Below, piece after piece: positions 26,276 through 34,817 of a stretch of DNA of 64,000 nucleotides. Numbering within the stretch: position 1 is the stretch's first letter; every line of letters begins with the position of its first letter. Location: positions 1 through 64,000 of the forward strand of contig CAZHMD010000011.1 in NCBI GenBank assembly GCA_964533735.1, written 5' to 3'. The translations under genes and the position numbers were made by a program. Origin of the DNA: UBA6107 sp964533735 (GTDB taxonomy: Bacteria > Chloroflexota > Anaerolineae > Anaerolineales > Anaerolineaceae). The notes below the pieces were generated by a model. That model saw only the letters and a program-made list of their open reading frames with translations, was not told the DNA's origin and searched no databases.

Positions 26276-26295
26276 ACTCCCCGGTTTCGGGGAGT
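26276..26295 (+). terminator. Hairpin terminator after the DUF4256 gene
   Basis: ACTCCCCG (26276-26283) pairs with CGGGGAGT (26288-26295); only a weak T-rich tail (GTTCATGTTT) follows. Confidence 0.6.
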
Positions 26296-26441
26296 GTTCA
26301 TGTTTAATCTGAGGCAAACTTGAGATTATTTGAGATTAAAGTTATCATTTGATACGGAATCAATCCAAAAAAAGGTTGGTACCTGGTTTTTACCTTTTCG
26401 TTGCGAACACTAATCTCAATTTGACCCGGGATAAACTGACC

Positions 26442-27878
26442 ATGAAAAACTATTCTTTTCCCCATCTGTTGTTGGTGTTAGTTTCAATAGTCCTGCTCCT
26501 CCTGGCGGCGGGCTGCTCACCAAAACCACCGCTGACTGCCCAAACACCAATCCCCGATGCGCAGCAGACGACTGCTGCACCAACTGAAGCGTCAACCACT
26601 CCATTCCCGCTAGCCGGGGACTGGGCTGGCACTGTGATAAACGGTTCCGTTCAATTCGAGGTTGCGCTCATCATCAGCGAAAACTGCGCCCGGGGAGAGG
26701 ATTGCGGAACATTTGACATCCCCATCGTTCCGTGTTCAGGTTCTTATGTTTTGACTGGCGAAGAAAACGGCATATATGAATTTGAGATCAAAAACAAATC
26801 AGCCAATTGCGGCGCGGGAAAAGATTCCCTGCAGCTGCTGCAGGACGGCACTCTTAAATTCATCAGCCGCGGTGATTATGGTGTAAATGAAGGTGTGCTT
26901 ACGCGCAAGGATGCGGAAGAGACAGCCACCGAAAAATTACCGGTCATATTTGACGATGACGGCAGCCCGGACGGCACTACTGCGCTGCTTTACCTTCTGA
27001 GCGATCCTGCAGTTTCTGTTCAGGCAGTAACCATTTCTCATGGTGAAGCCCACCCCCAGGTTTACATCCAGCACATGGGCCGCATGCTCCAGGACTTCGG
27101 GCTGTCCGGAATTCCGCTGGGCGCGGGGTTAGACTCAGCGCTGCAGCCCGGCGAGGATTTTCCGGAGTGGCTGCGGCAAGCCTCGGATACTTTCTGGGGA
27201 ATGCCCGTTCCGAACTCGTCTTCAACCTACCCCGCCCAAGATACCGCGGAGCTCATGGTTTCATTGCTTAACCAGGCACCCGGCAAACTGGCAGTTTTCA
27301 TAAGCGGTCCCTGCACTGACCTGGCACGGGCGTTGCGGCTGGACGCGGGGATTCGTGAGCATATCTCGGCTGTCTACATTATGGGCGGCGCTGTTAACGT
27401 TCCCGGGAACCTTACGGATTTTTCAACCAACCCGGCTAATGTATCGGCGGAGTGGAACATTTACGTGGATCCAGTTGCGGCTGACGAAGTTTTCAGCTCC
27501 GGTTTACCGATCGTGCTGGTACCGCTGGACGCGACAAACCAGGTGAATGCCACCAAGGCAGACACCCGCCAGTGGCGCGCGGGCGGTAAGCCGGCTGACC
27601 TGGCTGCTGATATGTATGACATGCTCCTGGGCGGCTCGGAGTCTTCCAAAATGGGTTTGTGGGATGTGATGACTGCCGGGATCATGGTGCATCCGGAGCT
27701 TTGCGAACTGGAACCGATGAATCTCAAGGTAATCACTAAGTATGGAGATACTTACGGTCAAACACTCTTCATGGAAGAAGGAGAGCCGAACGTCCAGGTG
27801 TGCCTGGAACCGGATGTTGCGAAAATCAACCAGACGCTGGTCGATATTTTCGCCGATAGTCAAACCTCTGCGGATTAA
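26442..27878 (+). CDS. Nucleoside hydrolase-like lipoprotein
   Basis: 478 residues. A lipoprotein signal ends LLLLAAGC, with a Thr/Pro-rich linker. Residues about 50-160 form a small beta domain with paired cysteines, then an inosine-uridine-type nucleoside hydrolase domain begins (PVIFDDDGSPDGTTALLYLL). The calcium-binding DxDxxxDD motif of the family reads D-D-D-G-S-P-D-G, so the last Asp is Gly, which may affect activity. Later landmarks such as YIMGGAVNVPGN and EWNIYVDPVAA fit the family. Probably a cell-surface enzyme for nucleoside salvage. ATG 26442 chosen for the signal peptide. Confidence 0.85.
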   Translation: MKNYSFPHLLLVLVSIVLLLLAAGCSPKPPLTAQTPIPDAQQTTAAPTEASTTPFPLAGDWAGTVINGSVQFEVALIISENCARGEDCGTFDIPIVPCSGSYVLTGEENGIYEFEIKNKSANCGAGKDSLQLLQDGTLKFISRGDYGVNEGVLTRKDAEETATEKLPVIFDDDGSPDGTTALLYLLSDPAVSVQAVTISHGEAHPQVYIQHMGRMLQDFGLSGIPLGAGLDSALQPGEDFPEWLRQASDTFWGMPVPNSSSTYPAQDTAELMVSLLNQAPGKLAVFISGPCTDLARALRLDAGIREHISAVYIMGGAVNVPGNLTDFSTNPANVSAEWNIYVDPVAADEVFSSGLPIVLVPLDATNQVNATKADTRQWRAGGKPADLAADMYDMLLGGSESSKMGLWDVMTAGIMVHPELCELEPMNLKVITKYGDTYGQTLFMEEGEPNVQVCLEPDVAKINQTLVDIFADSQTSAD

Positions 27879-27926
27879 AAAACCTACCAGGTTTTTAAGT
27901 TGAACCGTTAGGCTAGCCAGGCTACC

Positions 27927-27946
27927 GCGTCTCGTGAGACGCTTTT
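27927..27946 (+). terminator. Terminator after the nucleoside hydrolase gene
   Basis: GCGTCTC (27927-27933) pairs with GAGACGC (27936-27942) followed by TTTT; a weaker AAAACCT/AGGTTTT hairpin lies just upstream. Confidence 0.7.
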
Positions 27947-28097
27947 GCAGGGATAATGTGTTTCAATGTGGATATATTGGACAATTTCTATCAGGTTTAT
28001 GACATTTACATTGATATAATAAAACCAACAGGGAATTGTCTCAAGGCGGAGCATTGAATACGCTTCGCGTTGCGGAGGATTCCCCGGGGATAAGTAA

Positions 28098-28667
28098 ATG
28101 CCTCTGTATATCGCCTTGTTTCGCGGGATCAATGTCGGCGGGCATAATTCACTGCCGATGAAAGAACTTGTGCAGATCCTTGCCGGCTGCGGATCCCGGG
28201 AGATCAGGACGTACATTCAGAGCGGCAACGCCATCTTTCGAAATTCCGACATGGATGCTTCACGGCTGGCCGAAAAGATCAGCCTTGCGGTTGGAAAACA
28301 CTGCGGATTCTCACCGCATGTACTGGTGCTGACCCGGGCGGAGTTCGAGCAGGCAATTACCGAGAATCCGTTCCCGGAACACGTATCCGATGGTGGAACG
28401 CTGCACCTGGGATTCCTTGCCACAACCCCTGTAAACGTTGACATGGAAAAGCTGATCAGTCTTAAGGCGGAGAGCGAGAGATTCCAACTCACCGCCGGGG
28501 TATTTTATTTATACGCCCCGGGTGGTGTGGGACGATCGAAGCTGGCGGCGGGTGTTGAAAAGGTCTTGGGGGTAGTCATGACAGACCGCAACTGGAAAAC
28601 CGTGAGCGTGATCAGGGAGTTGATGAATGAGCCGCTGGGCGAGTCTGCAGCCCCATCAGCACCTTGA
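28098..28667 (+). CDS. DUF1697 family protein
   Basis: 189 residues. The opening YIALFRGINVGGHNSLPMKEL and RTYIQSGNAIF are the hallmark of DUF1697, followed by GVGRSKLAA and DRNWKTV. Fold is a duplicated ferredoxin-like domain; function unknown. The gene overlaps no neighbour but ends 22 bases before the DinB-like gene start, so they are likely cotranscribed. Confidence 0.9.
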   Translation: MPLYIALFRGINVGGHNSLPMKELVQILAGCGSREIRTYIQSGNAIFRNSDMDASRLAEKISLAVGKHCGFSPHVLVLTRAEFEQAITENPFPEHVSDGGTLHLGFLATTPVNVDMEKLISLKAESERFQLTAGVFYLYAPGGVGRSKLAAGVEKVLGVVMTDRNWKTVSVIRELMNEPLGESAAPSAP

Positions 28668-28689
28668 TGCGGCAGATGGAGAGCTAACC

Positions 28690-29229
28690 ATGGTTTCAAA
28701 TGACCCGGGTCGTATGACTGCCACAACTCGTGCGGAGTTGGAACAAGTACGGGCTTCGTTTCATGCCAACCTGGATTCGTTTTCAAGGGGTGAATGGCAA
28801 GCGCAGAGCCTTAACCGGGGCTGGACCAATAACGAAATTTTTGCCCACATGCTCTTTAGATTTATCGTCTTGAACGCGCTTCTGCCGATGGCGCGCGTCT
28901 GGGGCAGGCTGCCCAAAGGATCGTCACGGTTTTTTGCCCGGTTCCTAAATGCCATCACTATGCCATTTAATTGGGTTAATAAACTGGGTGCGCGGATGCA
29001 AGCCAAAGTTTTCACTTACGAACGAATCGGCAAACTCATGGACAAGGCGGTCAATTCCCTCATAAATAAAATTGGGAGATTTAAACCAGAGGAATGGGAA
29101 CGGGGAATGTATTACCCGACCCGATGGGATGTCAGTCTCAGTGAGTTCATGACCCTGGAGAAACTGGTGCGTTACCCGATCGACCACTACTATTTTCACC
29201 TGCAGCAGCTTTCGCGAAAATCAGGATGA
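28690..29229 (+). CDS. DinB-like helical-bundle protein
   Basis: 179 residues, four-helix-bundle pattern with possible metal-binding histidines in NNEIFAHM, and PIDHYYFHLQQL near the end, matching DinB/YfiT-type proteins that include thiol-dependent transferases and damage-induced proteins. The frame is open from an ATG at 28627 that overlaps the DUF1697 gene; ATG 28690 behind GGAG is preferred. Substrate unknown. Confidence 0.75.
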   Translation: MVSNDPGRMTATTRAELEQVRASFHANLDSFSRGEWQAQSLNRGWTNNEIFAHMLFRFIVLNALLPMARVWGRLPKGSSRFFARFLNAITMPFNWVNKLGARMQAKVFTYERIGKLMDKAVNSLINKIGRFKPEEWERGMYYPTRWDVSLSEFMTLEKLVRYPIDHYYFHLQQLSRKSG

Positions 29230-29276
29230 TCCTTCGATCAGGATAAATCAGACATTAAGGGATAAGGAGAGGGATT

Positions 29277-29993
29277 ATGTATTTTGATCAACAAGCGTAC
29301 AACGTTCGTTGTGATTGGGGAGAACAAGGCGTCTCTGTTTTAGCGCCAATCAGCGATGTGGTCATCATCGTTGATGTTCTTTCCTTCTCAACCAGTGTTG
29401 ATATTGCAGTTGGACGAGGTGCAAGTGTTTATCCATATCTCTGGAAAGATGACAGGGCTGCAATATTTGCCGAGTCGCTCAAGGCAGAGTTAGCAGATGC
29501 GGAGAGAACTAAAGGCAAGCTTTCACTCTCTCCCGCATCCTTATTAAATATCCAGCCAGGTATCCGCATTGTTTTGCCGTCGCCCAACGGCGCCACGTTA
29601 AGCCTGGCAGCCAGACCGGCAACCGTGCTGGCAGGCTGTTTGAGGAATGCCCGCGCCGTGGCGGTGGCGGCGTTGAAATTAGGGACAAATATCGCGGTTA
29701 TCCCCGCTGGAGAACGCTGGAAAGCAGATCAAAGCCTGAGGCCCGCCTACGAAGACTTGATCGGCGCGGGAGCGATCATCAGTGTCCTTAATGGCAATCA
29801 ATCCCCTGAAGCCAATGCAGCCGCTGCGGCGTTTAAGGAAGTCAAGACTGACCTTTTGGAGAATTTACGGCAATGCAGTTCAGGGAAGGAACTGATCGAG
29901 CGAGGCTATGCTGATGATGTACAGCTCGCGAGCCAACTGAATGTGAGCGACTCCGTACCCATCTTGATGGACGGTGCATTTGTCCAGGCATAA
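29277..29993 (+). CDS. 2-phosphosulfolactate phosphatase (ComB) family protein
   Basis: 238 residues. ComB family features: VVIIVDVLSFSTSVDIAVGRGA near residues 27-48, LPSPNGATLS, and IAVIPAGERW. ComB hydrolyses 2-phosphosulfolactate to sulfolactate in coenzyme M synthesis, but homologues occur widely in bacteria without that pathway, and no other coenzyme M gene is visible here. Good ribosome site AAGGAGAGG. Single gene in an accessory region. Confidence 0.88.
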   Translation: MYFDQQAYNVRCDWGEQGVSVLAPISDVVIIVDVLSFSTSVDIAVGRGASVYPYLWKDDRAAIFAESLKAELADAERTKGKLSLSPASLLNIQPGIRIVLPSPNGATLSLAARPATVLAGCLRNARAVAVAALKLGTNIAVIPAGERWKADQSLRPAYEDLIGAGAIISVLNGNQSPEANAAAAAFKEVKTDLLENLRQCSSGKELIERGYADDVQLASQLNVSDSVPILMDGAFVQA

Positions 29994-30040
29994 CGCAGCG
30001 GTTACGCTGAAAACTTACTTGAGAAAGGAGTGATTCAAAG

Positions 30041-30451
30041 ATGGCAAAACAAAATTATGAGGTACCCGTACTTGAAATGCGGGTGGCTGTTACCACAAGC
30101 GACTATGAACGCATGACAAAATTCTATTTCGAGGCGTTAGGCATCCCGCCAGCGCAGACCTGGAATAATGGCCAGGGACGTGCCGTCATCCTCGAAATGG
30201 GGAACGCCACCCTGGAGATCTTCGACGAAACCCAAGCCGACACAATCGACAAGATCGAAGCCGGAAGGCGCGTCAGCGGGCAGGTACGTTTCGCGTTGCA
30301 GGTGCCTGACTTGAAGATCGCAGTGGAACGCTTGCTTGCCCATGGCGCTACCATGGTCCACACGCCCGTGGTTACCCCCTGGGGGGATACCAATGCGCGT
30401 TTCCAGGATCCAGACGGCTTGCAGATCACCCTCTTTGAGAAAGCGGAATAA
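30041..30451 (+). CDS. VOC superfamily (glyoxalase/dioxygenase-like) protein
   Basis: 136 residues; paired beta-alpha-beta-beta-beta modules: RVAVTTSDYERMTKFYFEALG opens the first and LQVPDLKIAVERLLAHGATMV the second, ending FQDPDGLQITLFE with a metal-ligand Glu. Such proteins include glyoxalases and antibiotic-binding proteins; no substrate can be assigned. Ribosome site AAAGGAG. Single gene. Confidence 0.88.
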   Translation: MAKQNYEVPVLEMRVAVTTSDYERMTKFYFEALGIPPAQTWNNGQGRAVILEMGNATLEIFDETQADTIDKIEAGRRVSGQVRFALQVPDLKIAVERLLAHGATMVHTPVVTPWGDTNARFQDPDGLQITLFEKAE

Positions 30452-30544
30452 GAAAGAAAACCATGAATGAGGTATGAACGCAAGGAAATCTTTCAGGTTT
30501 TTCAGCATTAAATTGGCGAATGACAAGCATAATTGGAGGATGAA

Positions 30545-30970
30545 ATGGCTAAGCAGGTTGAACTGAAGACGAAGGTGAATGAAGCAAGTGTGGAGGACTA
30601 TCTCAATTCCGTTGAGGATGATTCAAAACGCAAAGATAGCTTTGAAATTCTCAGGTTAATGGAGGAGGTGGCACAAGAACCTCCTAAAATGTGGGGGGCG
30701 AGTATTGTCGGATTTGGTAGCTACCATTACAAAGGGGCCGGCGGGCGTGAAGGTGACTGGATGCTGACGGGTTTCTCCCCCCGCAAACAGAACTTGACGC
30801 TTTATCTGATGGGCGGTTTTACAAAATTTGAAGACCTTCTTCAGAAACTTGGCAAACATAAAACCAGCGCGGGCTGTTTATATATCAAAAAACTGGATGA
30901 TGTGGATAAAAAAGTTTTAAAAGAACTTATTGCAGAAAATGTAAAAAGAATGCGAGGTCTTTCAAAATAG
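30545..30970 (+). CDS. DUF1801 family protein
   Basis: 141 residues. NEASVEDYLNSVEDDSKRKDS and the segment GFGSYHYKGAGGREGDWMLTGFSPRKQNLTLY (split here for reading) are typical of DUF1801; the end GCLYIKKLDDVDKKVLKELI also fits. The family has an iron-chaperone-like fold; function is not known. ATG 30545 follows GGAGG at a short distance. Single gene. Confidence 0.88.
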   Translation: MAKQVELKTKVNEASVEDYLNSVEDDSKRKDSFEILRLMEEVAQEPPKMWGASIVGFGSYHYKGAGGREGDWMLTGFSPRKQNLTLYLMGGFTKFEDLLQKLGKHKTSAGCLYIKKLDDVDKKVLKELIAENVKRMRGLSK

Positions 30971-31108
30971 TGTTAACGGGAAGGGAAAACATACGTGTTT
31001 AGCCCAGGTGTTTTTCCACACCTGATCCTTTGAATGATCCTTTTGTTTATTGATTATTTGGACTAAAAGGGTAAAATAACGATAAATTATTATTAAGGAG
31101 GATATAAC

Positions 31109-31702
31109 ATGCGAGAGCTAATTGTTGCTGAATTCATCACCCTTGACGGCGTCATCCAAGCACCGGGAGGTGATGTTGAAGATACAGATGGCGGCTTTAA
31201 ACACGGGGGCTGGACCCTCCCGTACTGGCACGACACCATCGGCGAGCACTTTTTCCAGACGATGTCTGGAGCGGATGCGCTCCTGTTGGGACGCAAGACC
31301 TGGGAGATCCACGGCGGCGCTTTTGAACCGATGGTTGGCGATCCATTTGGGGATGCGATGAATGCCATCCGCAAATACGTGGTTTCCACCACCCTGAAGT
31401 CCGCTTCAGCCTGGCGAAACTCGATCCTCATCAGCAAAGAAGTCATTGACTCCATACGAAAACTCAAAGCAGAGCCTGGAAAAAACATCCTCACCGACGG
31501 CAGCAGTGTGTTGACGCAGGCGCTCGCGGAAAATGACCTGGTGGATGAATACCGGCTGCATGTTTACCCACTTTCTTTAGGCAGCGGAAAGAAGATGCTG
31601 CCTCCCGGCAAGCGCATCAACCTGACGCTGGTGGAGTCTACCCCCCTGCCTACAGGTGTGGTTTACATGCGCTACCGACGTACGGCGGAAAAGACAAACT
31701 GA
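31109..31702 (+). CDS. Dihydrofolate reductase-like (RibD C-terminal domain) protein
   Basis: 197 residues. Opening RELIVAEFITLDGVIQAPGG, then ADALLLGRKTWEI and ILTDGSSVLTQALAEND, are standard for the RibD-C/DHFR-fold family; the KPH-type NADPH loop sits between. These are usually not folate enzymes; most are uncharacterised reductases. Excellent ribosome site AAGGAGG. A possible promoter is TTGATT (31050-31055), 16 bases, TAAAAT. Confidence 0.88.
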   Translation: MRELIVAEFITLDGVIQAPGGDVEDTDGGFKHGGWTLPYWHDTIGEHFFQTMSGADALLLGRKTWEIHGGAFEPMVGDPFGDAMNAIRKYVVSTTLKSASAWRNSILISKEVIDSIRKLKAEPGKNILTDGSSVLTQALAENDLVDEYRLHVYPLSLGSGKKMLPPGKRINLTLVESTPLPTGVVYMRYRRTAEKTN

Positions 31703-31970
31703 TTCCATAACCATTTGAATTGTTCCAGTGAACCACTACCAGGACTGGTTATGGTTGTTTGCCCTTGTAAACGCCTTTTCAAACAAAATCCCCTCCTCGT
31801 TAACACCTTTTTTTCGGTCACTGCCATGATAAGCGCGGGTCGGTGGGTAAAATTGAGGAGAAAACTGCTCTATTTACCCGCCCGGATATTCTTGTTCAAT
31901 TCTTATAATTGGCAGCTATGATGCGAATTAGCAAATTGTTTTAATCGTCAGCTCGTAAAGGAGTAAATAC

Positions 31971-32333
31971 GATGACAACAGGCAAAGGCGAGTATTACCA
32001 TATCGTTGTACGCCCAAAGCGTGGTTTTGCCACCTTCCGCTACCAGGACGTGGGTGACCCCGGTCACATCCTGCGCCATGCGGGACAAAGGAAGAGCGGT
32101 TCCTGGGATACCCATGCGTGGCTTATCAGCAAAGAAGATGCCCATGTGGTAGACAATAAGATAATTCCTGACACCGAAGACGCCAGGAAGTTGCTGGAAA
32201 CCCTGGGGTCTGAGCCTGCGTTTGTCAAAGGGGATATCTTTGAGGCCAAGGACAGACCGGATATCCCTGAAAGTGAAAAACCCACCGAGGCTCAACAAAA
32301 AGCCTGGAAAGCAAGAAAAAAAACTCCCCAATA
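31971..32333 (+). CDS. Small conserved hypothetical protein
   Basis: 120 residues. A compact N-terminal region (EYYHIVVRPKRGFATFRYQDVGDPGHILRH) and DTHAWLISKEDAHV, followed by a charged, probably disordered tail rich in Lys, Glu and Pro. No signal peptide. I do not recognise a named domain. Ribosome site AAAGGAG. The AHSA1-like gene follows 23 bases later, so the two are likely one transcript. Confidence 0.7.
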
Positions 32334-32356
32334 AGCAGGCATTTTGCGAGGTGATC

Positions 32357-32755
32357 ATGGCTATAAATTTCGAGGTTTCAGAAGTAATTCCGGCTTCCCC
32401 GGAAATGGTGTACAACGCCTGGCTCGATTCGGAGGAACACGCGCGCATGACCGGTGATAGCGCCCGCGTGTCGGCAGTGATCGGTGAGCCGTTCGAAGCC
32501 TGGGGTGGGTATATCCAGGGCAAAAACCTGGAGCTCGAGCCGGGGAAACGCATCCTGCAATCCTGGCGCACAAGCGAGTTCGAGGATTCCGAAGAAGATT
32601 CACTAGTGGAGATCATGTTCGCCCCAGAGGGGAGCAGTACCAGGGTGACGATCCGGCATTCCAACCTCCCCCCGCACGGTATGCAGTACCAACAGGGCTG
32701 GGTCGATTCCTATTTCACCCCGATGAAGGAATACTTCCTCAAAATGGTTGGTTAA
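32357..32755 (+). CDS. SRPBCC (AHSA1-like) family protein
   Basis: 132 residues. VSEVIPASPEMVYNAWLDSEEHARMTG, split by the usual helix, and GKRILQSWRTSEFEDSEEDSLVEI, WVDSYFTPMKEYF are typical of activator of Hsp90 ATPase-like START-fold proteins, which bind hydrophobic ligands. The frame is open upstream, but ATG 32357 behind GAGGTGAT starts the domain. Ligand unknown. Confidence 0.85.
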   Translation: MAINFEVSEVIPASPEMVYNAWLDSEEHARMTGDSARVSAVIGEPFEAWGGYIQGKNLELEPGKRILQSWRTSEFEDSEEDSLVEIMFAPEGSSTRVTIRHSNLPPHGMQYQQGWVDSYFTPMKEYFLKMVG

Positions 32756-32764
32756 CTTTTCTTC

Positions 32765-32795
32765 CAAAAAAGCGCGTGGAATGATTCCACGCGCT
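32765..32795 (-). terminator. Terminator of the XRE regulator operon
   Basis: Near-perfect palindrome AGCGCGTGGAAT g ATTCCACGCGCT (32771-32795); on the minus strand it is followed directly by TTTTTT, the expected T tract for the minus-strand gene ending at 32838. Confidence 0.9.
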
Positions 32796-32837
32796 ATACC
32801 GAATTTAAGGCATCCGAAACCTTGTAGAATACCGCCC

Positions 32838-33068
32838 TTATTTTACGTTGTTTATTACTTCATAATCAAAAACCTCACCAATTTTCACCCCGAACACATC
32901 AGCAATTCTGAAAGCCAGTTCAAGTGAGGGTGAGTATTTGCCGGCTTCAATGGCAATGATCGTCTGCCGGGAGACACCGGCTTTTTCGGCCAGGTCCTGC
33001 TGGGTCATTTCATTGGCAAAGAAGCGCAATTTGCGGATGTTATTGGTGATCTCGAATTTATTAGGCAT
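32838..33068 (-). CDS. XRE-family transcriptional regulator
   Basis: 76 residues, essentially one helix-turn-helix: MTQQDLAEKAGVSRQTIIAI followed by EAGKYSPSLELAFRIADVF and a short tail GEVFDYE. This YozG/YgzD-like minimal type often forms a pair with a small membrane protein gene. Its start overlaps the end of the upstream membrane protein gene by 8 bases, so they are translated together. It probably represses the shared promoter near 33606-33634. Confidence 0.92.
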   Translation of the reverse strand: MPNKFEITNNIRKLRFFANEMTQQDLAEKAGVSRQTIIAIEAGKYSPSLELAFRIADVFGVKIGEVFDYEVINNVK

Positions 33069-33567
33069 GCCTGATTCCCCTTCCGTAGTAATACAGTTGG
33101 GAAAAGCCTTCAAAGATTGACCCGACCATAAAGGAGATGAAAACAATGTTGAGCATGACAACGGGGGAGTAATTCAAAACCAGCGAGAAGAGCCCCGCAA
33201 CAAATCCTACGCCGGCGAAAATAAAACCGACCCTGGTGGATTTCAACTCGATCAACTTATCCATCTCATCTTCGACCATTTCCGCGCCGATGGATTTCTC
33301 AATATCCTCGTCAGCGCAATTCTGGTCCTGGATCTTTTTCTTTATGGCAACTGAAACTGAGAGCAAAATATGAAAAACGATCTGGGTTACGATTGTGACA
33401 GCAATACCAATGCCGATAAATTTCAACATGGTGATTGCCCAAAACTTCAGGTCGCCTGACACAAGCGCGCCTGCCCGGCCTGGACCGAAAGCATAGATGC
33501 AATATGCTGTTAAAACTGCTGCTCCGGTAATGATGCTGACGATGGTTCTTTTTGCCTGGTATGACAT
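33061..33567 (-). CDS. Four-TM membrane protein paired with XRE regulator
   Basis: 168 residues with hydrophobic helices at about 8-26, 42-70, 108-124 and 133-150, and a charged cytosolic loop (QDQNCADEDIEKSIGAEMVEDEMD, about 82-105). Such proteins occur next to minimal XRE regulators in many bacteria, with unknown function. It is the first gene of the minus-strand pair and is preceded by a clear promoter. Confidence 0.8.
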   Translation of the reverse strand: MSYQAKRTIVSIITGAAVLTAYCIYAFGPGRAGALVSGDLKFWAITMLKFIGIGIAVTIVTQIVFHILLSVSVAIKKKIQDQNCADEDIEKSIGAEMVEDEMDKLIELKSTRVGFIFAGVGFVAGLFSLVLNYSPVVMLNIVFISFMVGSIFEGFSQLYYYGRGIRHA

Positions 33568-33579
33568 TTTATTCTCCTA

Positions 33580-33634
33580 TGACATATGTAATCTTTATTG
33601 AACTAATAGTAACATATACAATACATTATGTCAA
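33580..33634 (-). promoter_or_regulatory. Promoter and inverted half-sites of the XRE operon
   Basis: On the minus strand TTGACA (33629-33634) and TACTAT (33606-33611) are separated by exactly 17 bases. The half-site TGACATA (33580-33586) and its inverted copy TATGTCA (33627-33633, over the -35 box) flank the core promoter; a third, TATGACAT, lies at the start codon. These are candidate operators for the XRE protein. Confidence 0.7.
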
Positions 33635-33697
33635 GTATTTTTTACATTGTGTTAGAATTGTCATAAATCTGGTTCTTATTCAAAAGGAGAGTGTTTC

Positions 33698-34102
33698 ATG
33701 GTCAGGATATTGTTCGGGGTTTTTATGGTGGTGCACGGTATGGTGCATTTGTTGTATTTTGGGCAGGCGCGCAGGTTATTTGAACTGGGTGCCGGGATGG
33801 TTTGGCCGGATGGCAACTGGGCATTTACAAGGCTGCTCGGTGCCGAGCCCTCCAGAATGCTGGCGAGCACCACCTGCGCATTGGCAGCCCTGCTGTTCGC
33901 TGCCGGCGGAATTGGGCTCTTTGCCAGGCAGTCCTGGTGGCAGCCTGTGGTGATTGGTGCGGCGGTTCTTTCCACATTGATCTTCACCCTGTTCTGGAAC
34001 GGGCAACTGCAGCATCTGAGTGAACAGGGGCTGGTGGCCATCGTGATCAATGCCGCAATCCTAGCCGCGCTCCTTGTTTTCAAGTGGCAAGTGCTCAAAT
34101 AA
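33698..34102 (+). CDS. Small four-TM membrane protein
   Basis: 134 residues with hydrophobic helices at about 2-20, 56-76, 82-102 and 108-130; the first carries HGMVHLLYF, with two His residues. No named family recognised. Ribosome site AAAGGAG. Divergent from the XRE operon, sharing the intergenic region. A terminator follows. Confidence 0.7.
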   Translation: MVRILFGVFMVVHGMVHLLYFGQARRLFELGAGMVWPDGNWAFTRLLGAEPSRMLASTTCALAALLFAAGGIGLFARQSWWQPVVIGAAVLSTLIFTLFWNGQLQHLSEQGLVAIVINAAILAALLVFKWQVLK

Positions 34103-34150
34103 TAGGATGGGGTTTTTCAGAAAAAAGAGCTCTTCAGCGCGGAAGAGAAT

Positions 34151-34181
34151 GCCCTCCTTTAGAAAGAGGGCTTCTTCTTTT
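34151..34181 (+). terminator. Terminator after the four-TM protein gene
   Basis: GCCCTC (34151-34156) pairs with GAGGGC (34166-34171), flanked by further complementary bases (CTTT/AAAG), then TTCTTCTTTTT. Confidence 0.75.
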
Positions 34182-34264
34182 TATGGCATAATTGTTTCGG
34201 TCTGTAATTTTAGTAGTATCAAGAGTATTAACCTCTTCGGGTTAATTTGGAGGGTAACAACCGC

Positions 34265-34804
34265 ATGCGAAAGCGCTGGATCATTTACATCATCATTGGA
34301 CTGGTGTTCGGAATTATCGATTGGTATTTCATTGATCTTCTGGCGGAACTGAATCAGACCCAGCAGCTTAATAGTTACATGCTGGGGCGTTCAGAGGGAA
34401 TCCGGCAGTTATATGTGCTGGGGTTGATCGGGCTGAATTGGGGGGTTTGGCTCGTTCCGGCAATACCGATCGCCATCTTTGAGATGAAGCGCTCGGGAAG
34501 AATCTGGAAGGCTGCCCTTGCCGCGGTGCTTGTTTGGATTATGGCACTTATAAGCTATTACGCCTTGTATGCCTTTTTACTTATGTTTGTGGGTTTACCC
34601 AATTTTGATTTTATGTTGTTCAAAAATCGACTATCCGCAACCTATTGGGTAAACTGGTGGCCGCCTTTTAAGCGCGTTATCGTGAACCAGTTCCTTGAAT
34701 GGCTTTTGGTGGGGTTGGCTGGCGGGACTATCGTCGGTGTACTCAGCGCGTATCTGTATTCAATATCCGCAAAAAAACGCAATCCAATGAATGCCAAAAC
34801 CTGA
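34265..34804 (+). CDS. Hypothetical four-TM membrane protein
   Basis: 179 residues. Hydrophobic helices at about 4-22, 47-68, 77-103 and 139-163; a loop with WVNWWPPFKRV lies before the last. No family recognised. ATG 34265 follows GGAGGG. The next gene starts 13 bases after the stop, so the two are likely cotranscribed. Confidence 0.7.
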   Translation: MRKRWIIYIIIGLVFGIIDWYFIDLLAELNQTQQLNSYMLGRSEGIRQLYVLGLIGLNWGVWLVPAIPIAIFEMKRSGRIWKAALAAVLVWIMALISYYALYAFLLMFVGLPNFDFMLFKNRLSATYWVNWWPPFKRVIVNQFLEWLLVGLAGGTIVGVLSAYLYSISAKKRNPMNAKT

Positions 34805-34817
34805 AGGAGGCGTTTCC

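Noticed and set aside
31715..31921. 68-codon plus-strand frame
   Set aside because: No ribosome site or family resemblance; composition is like intergenic sequence.
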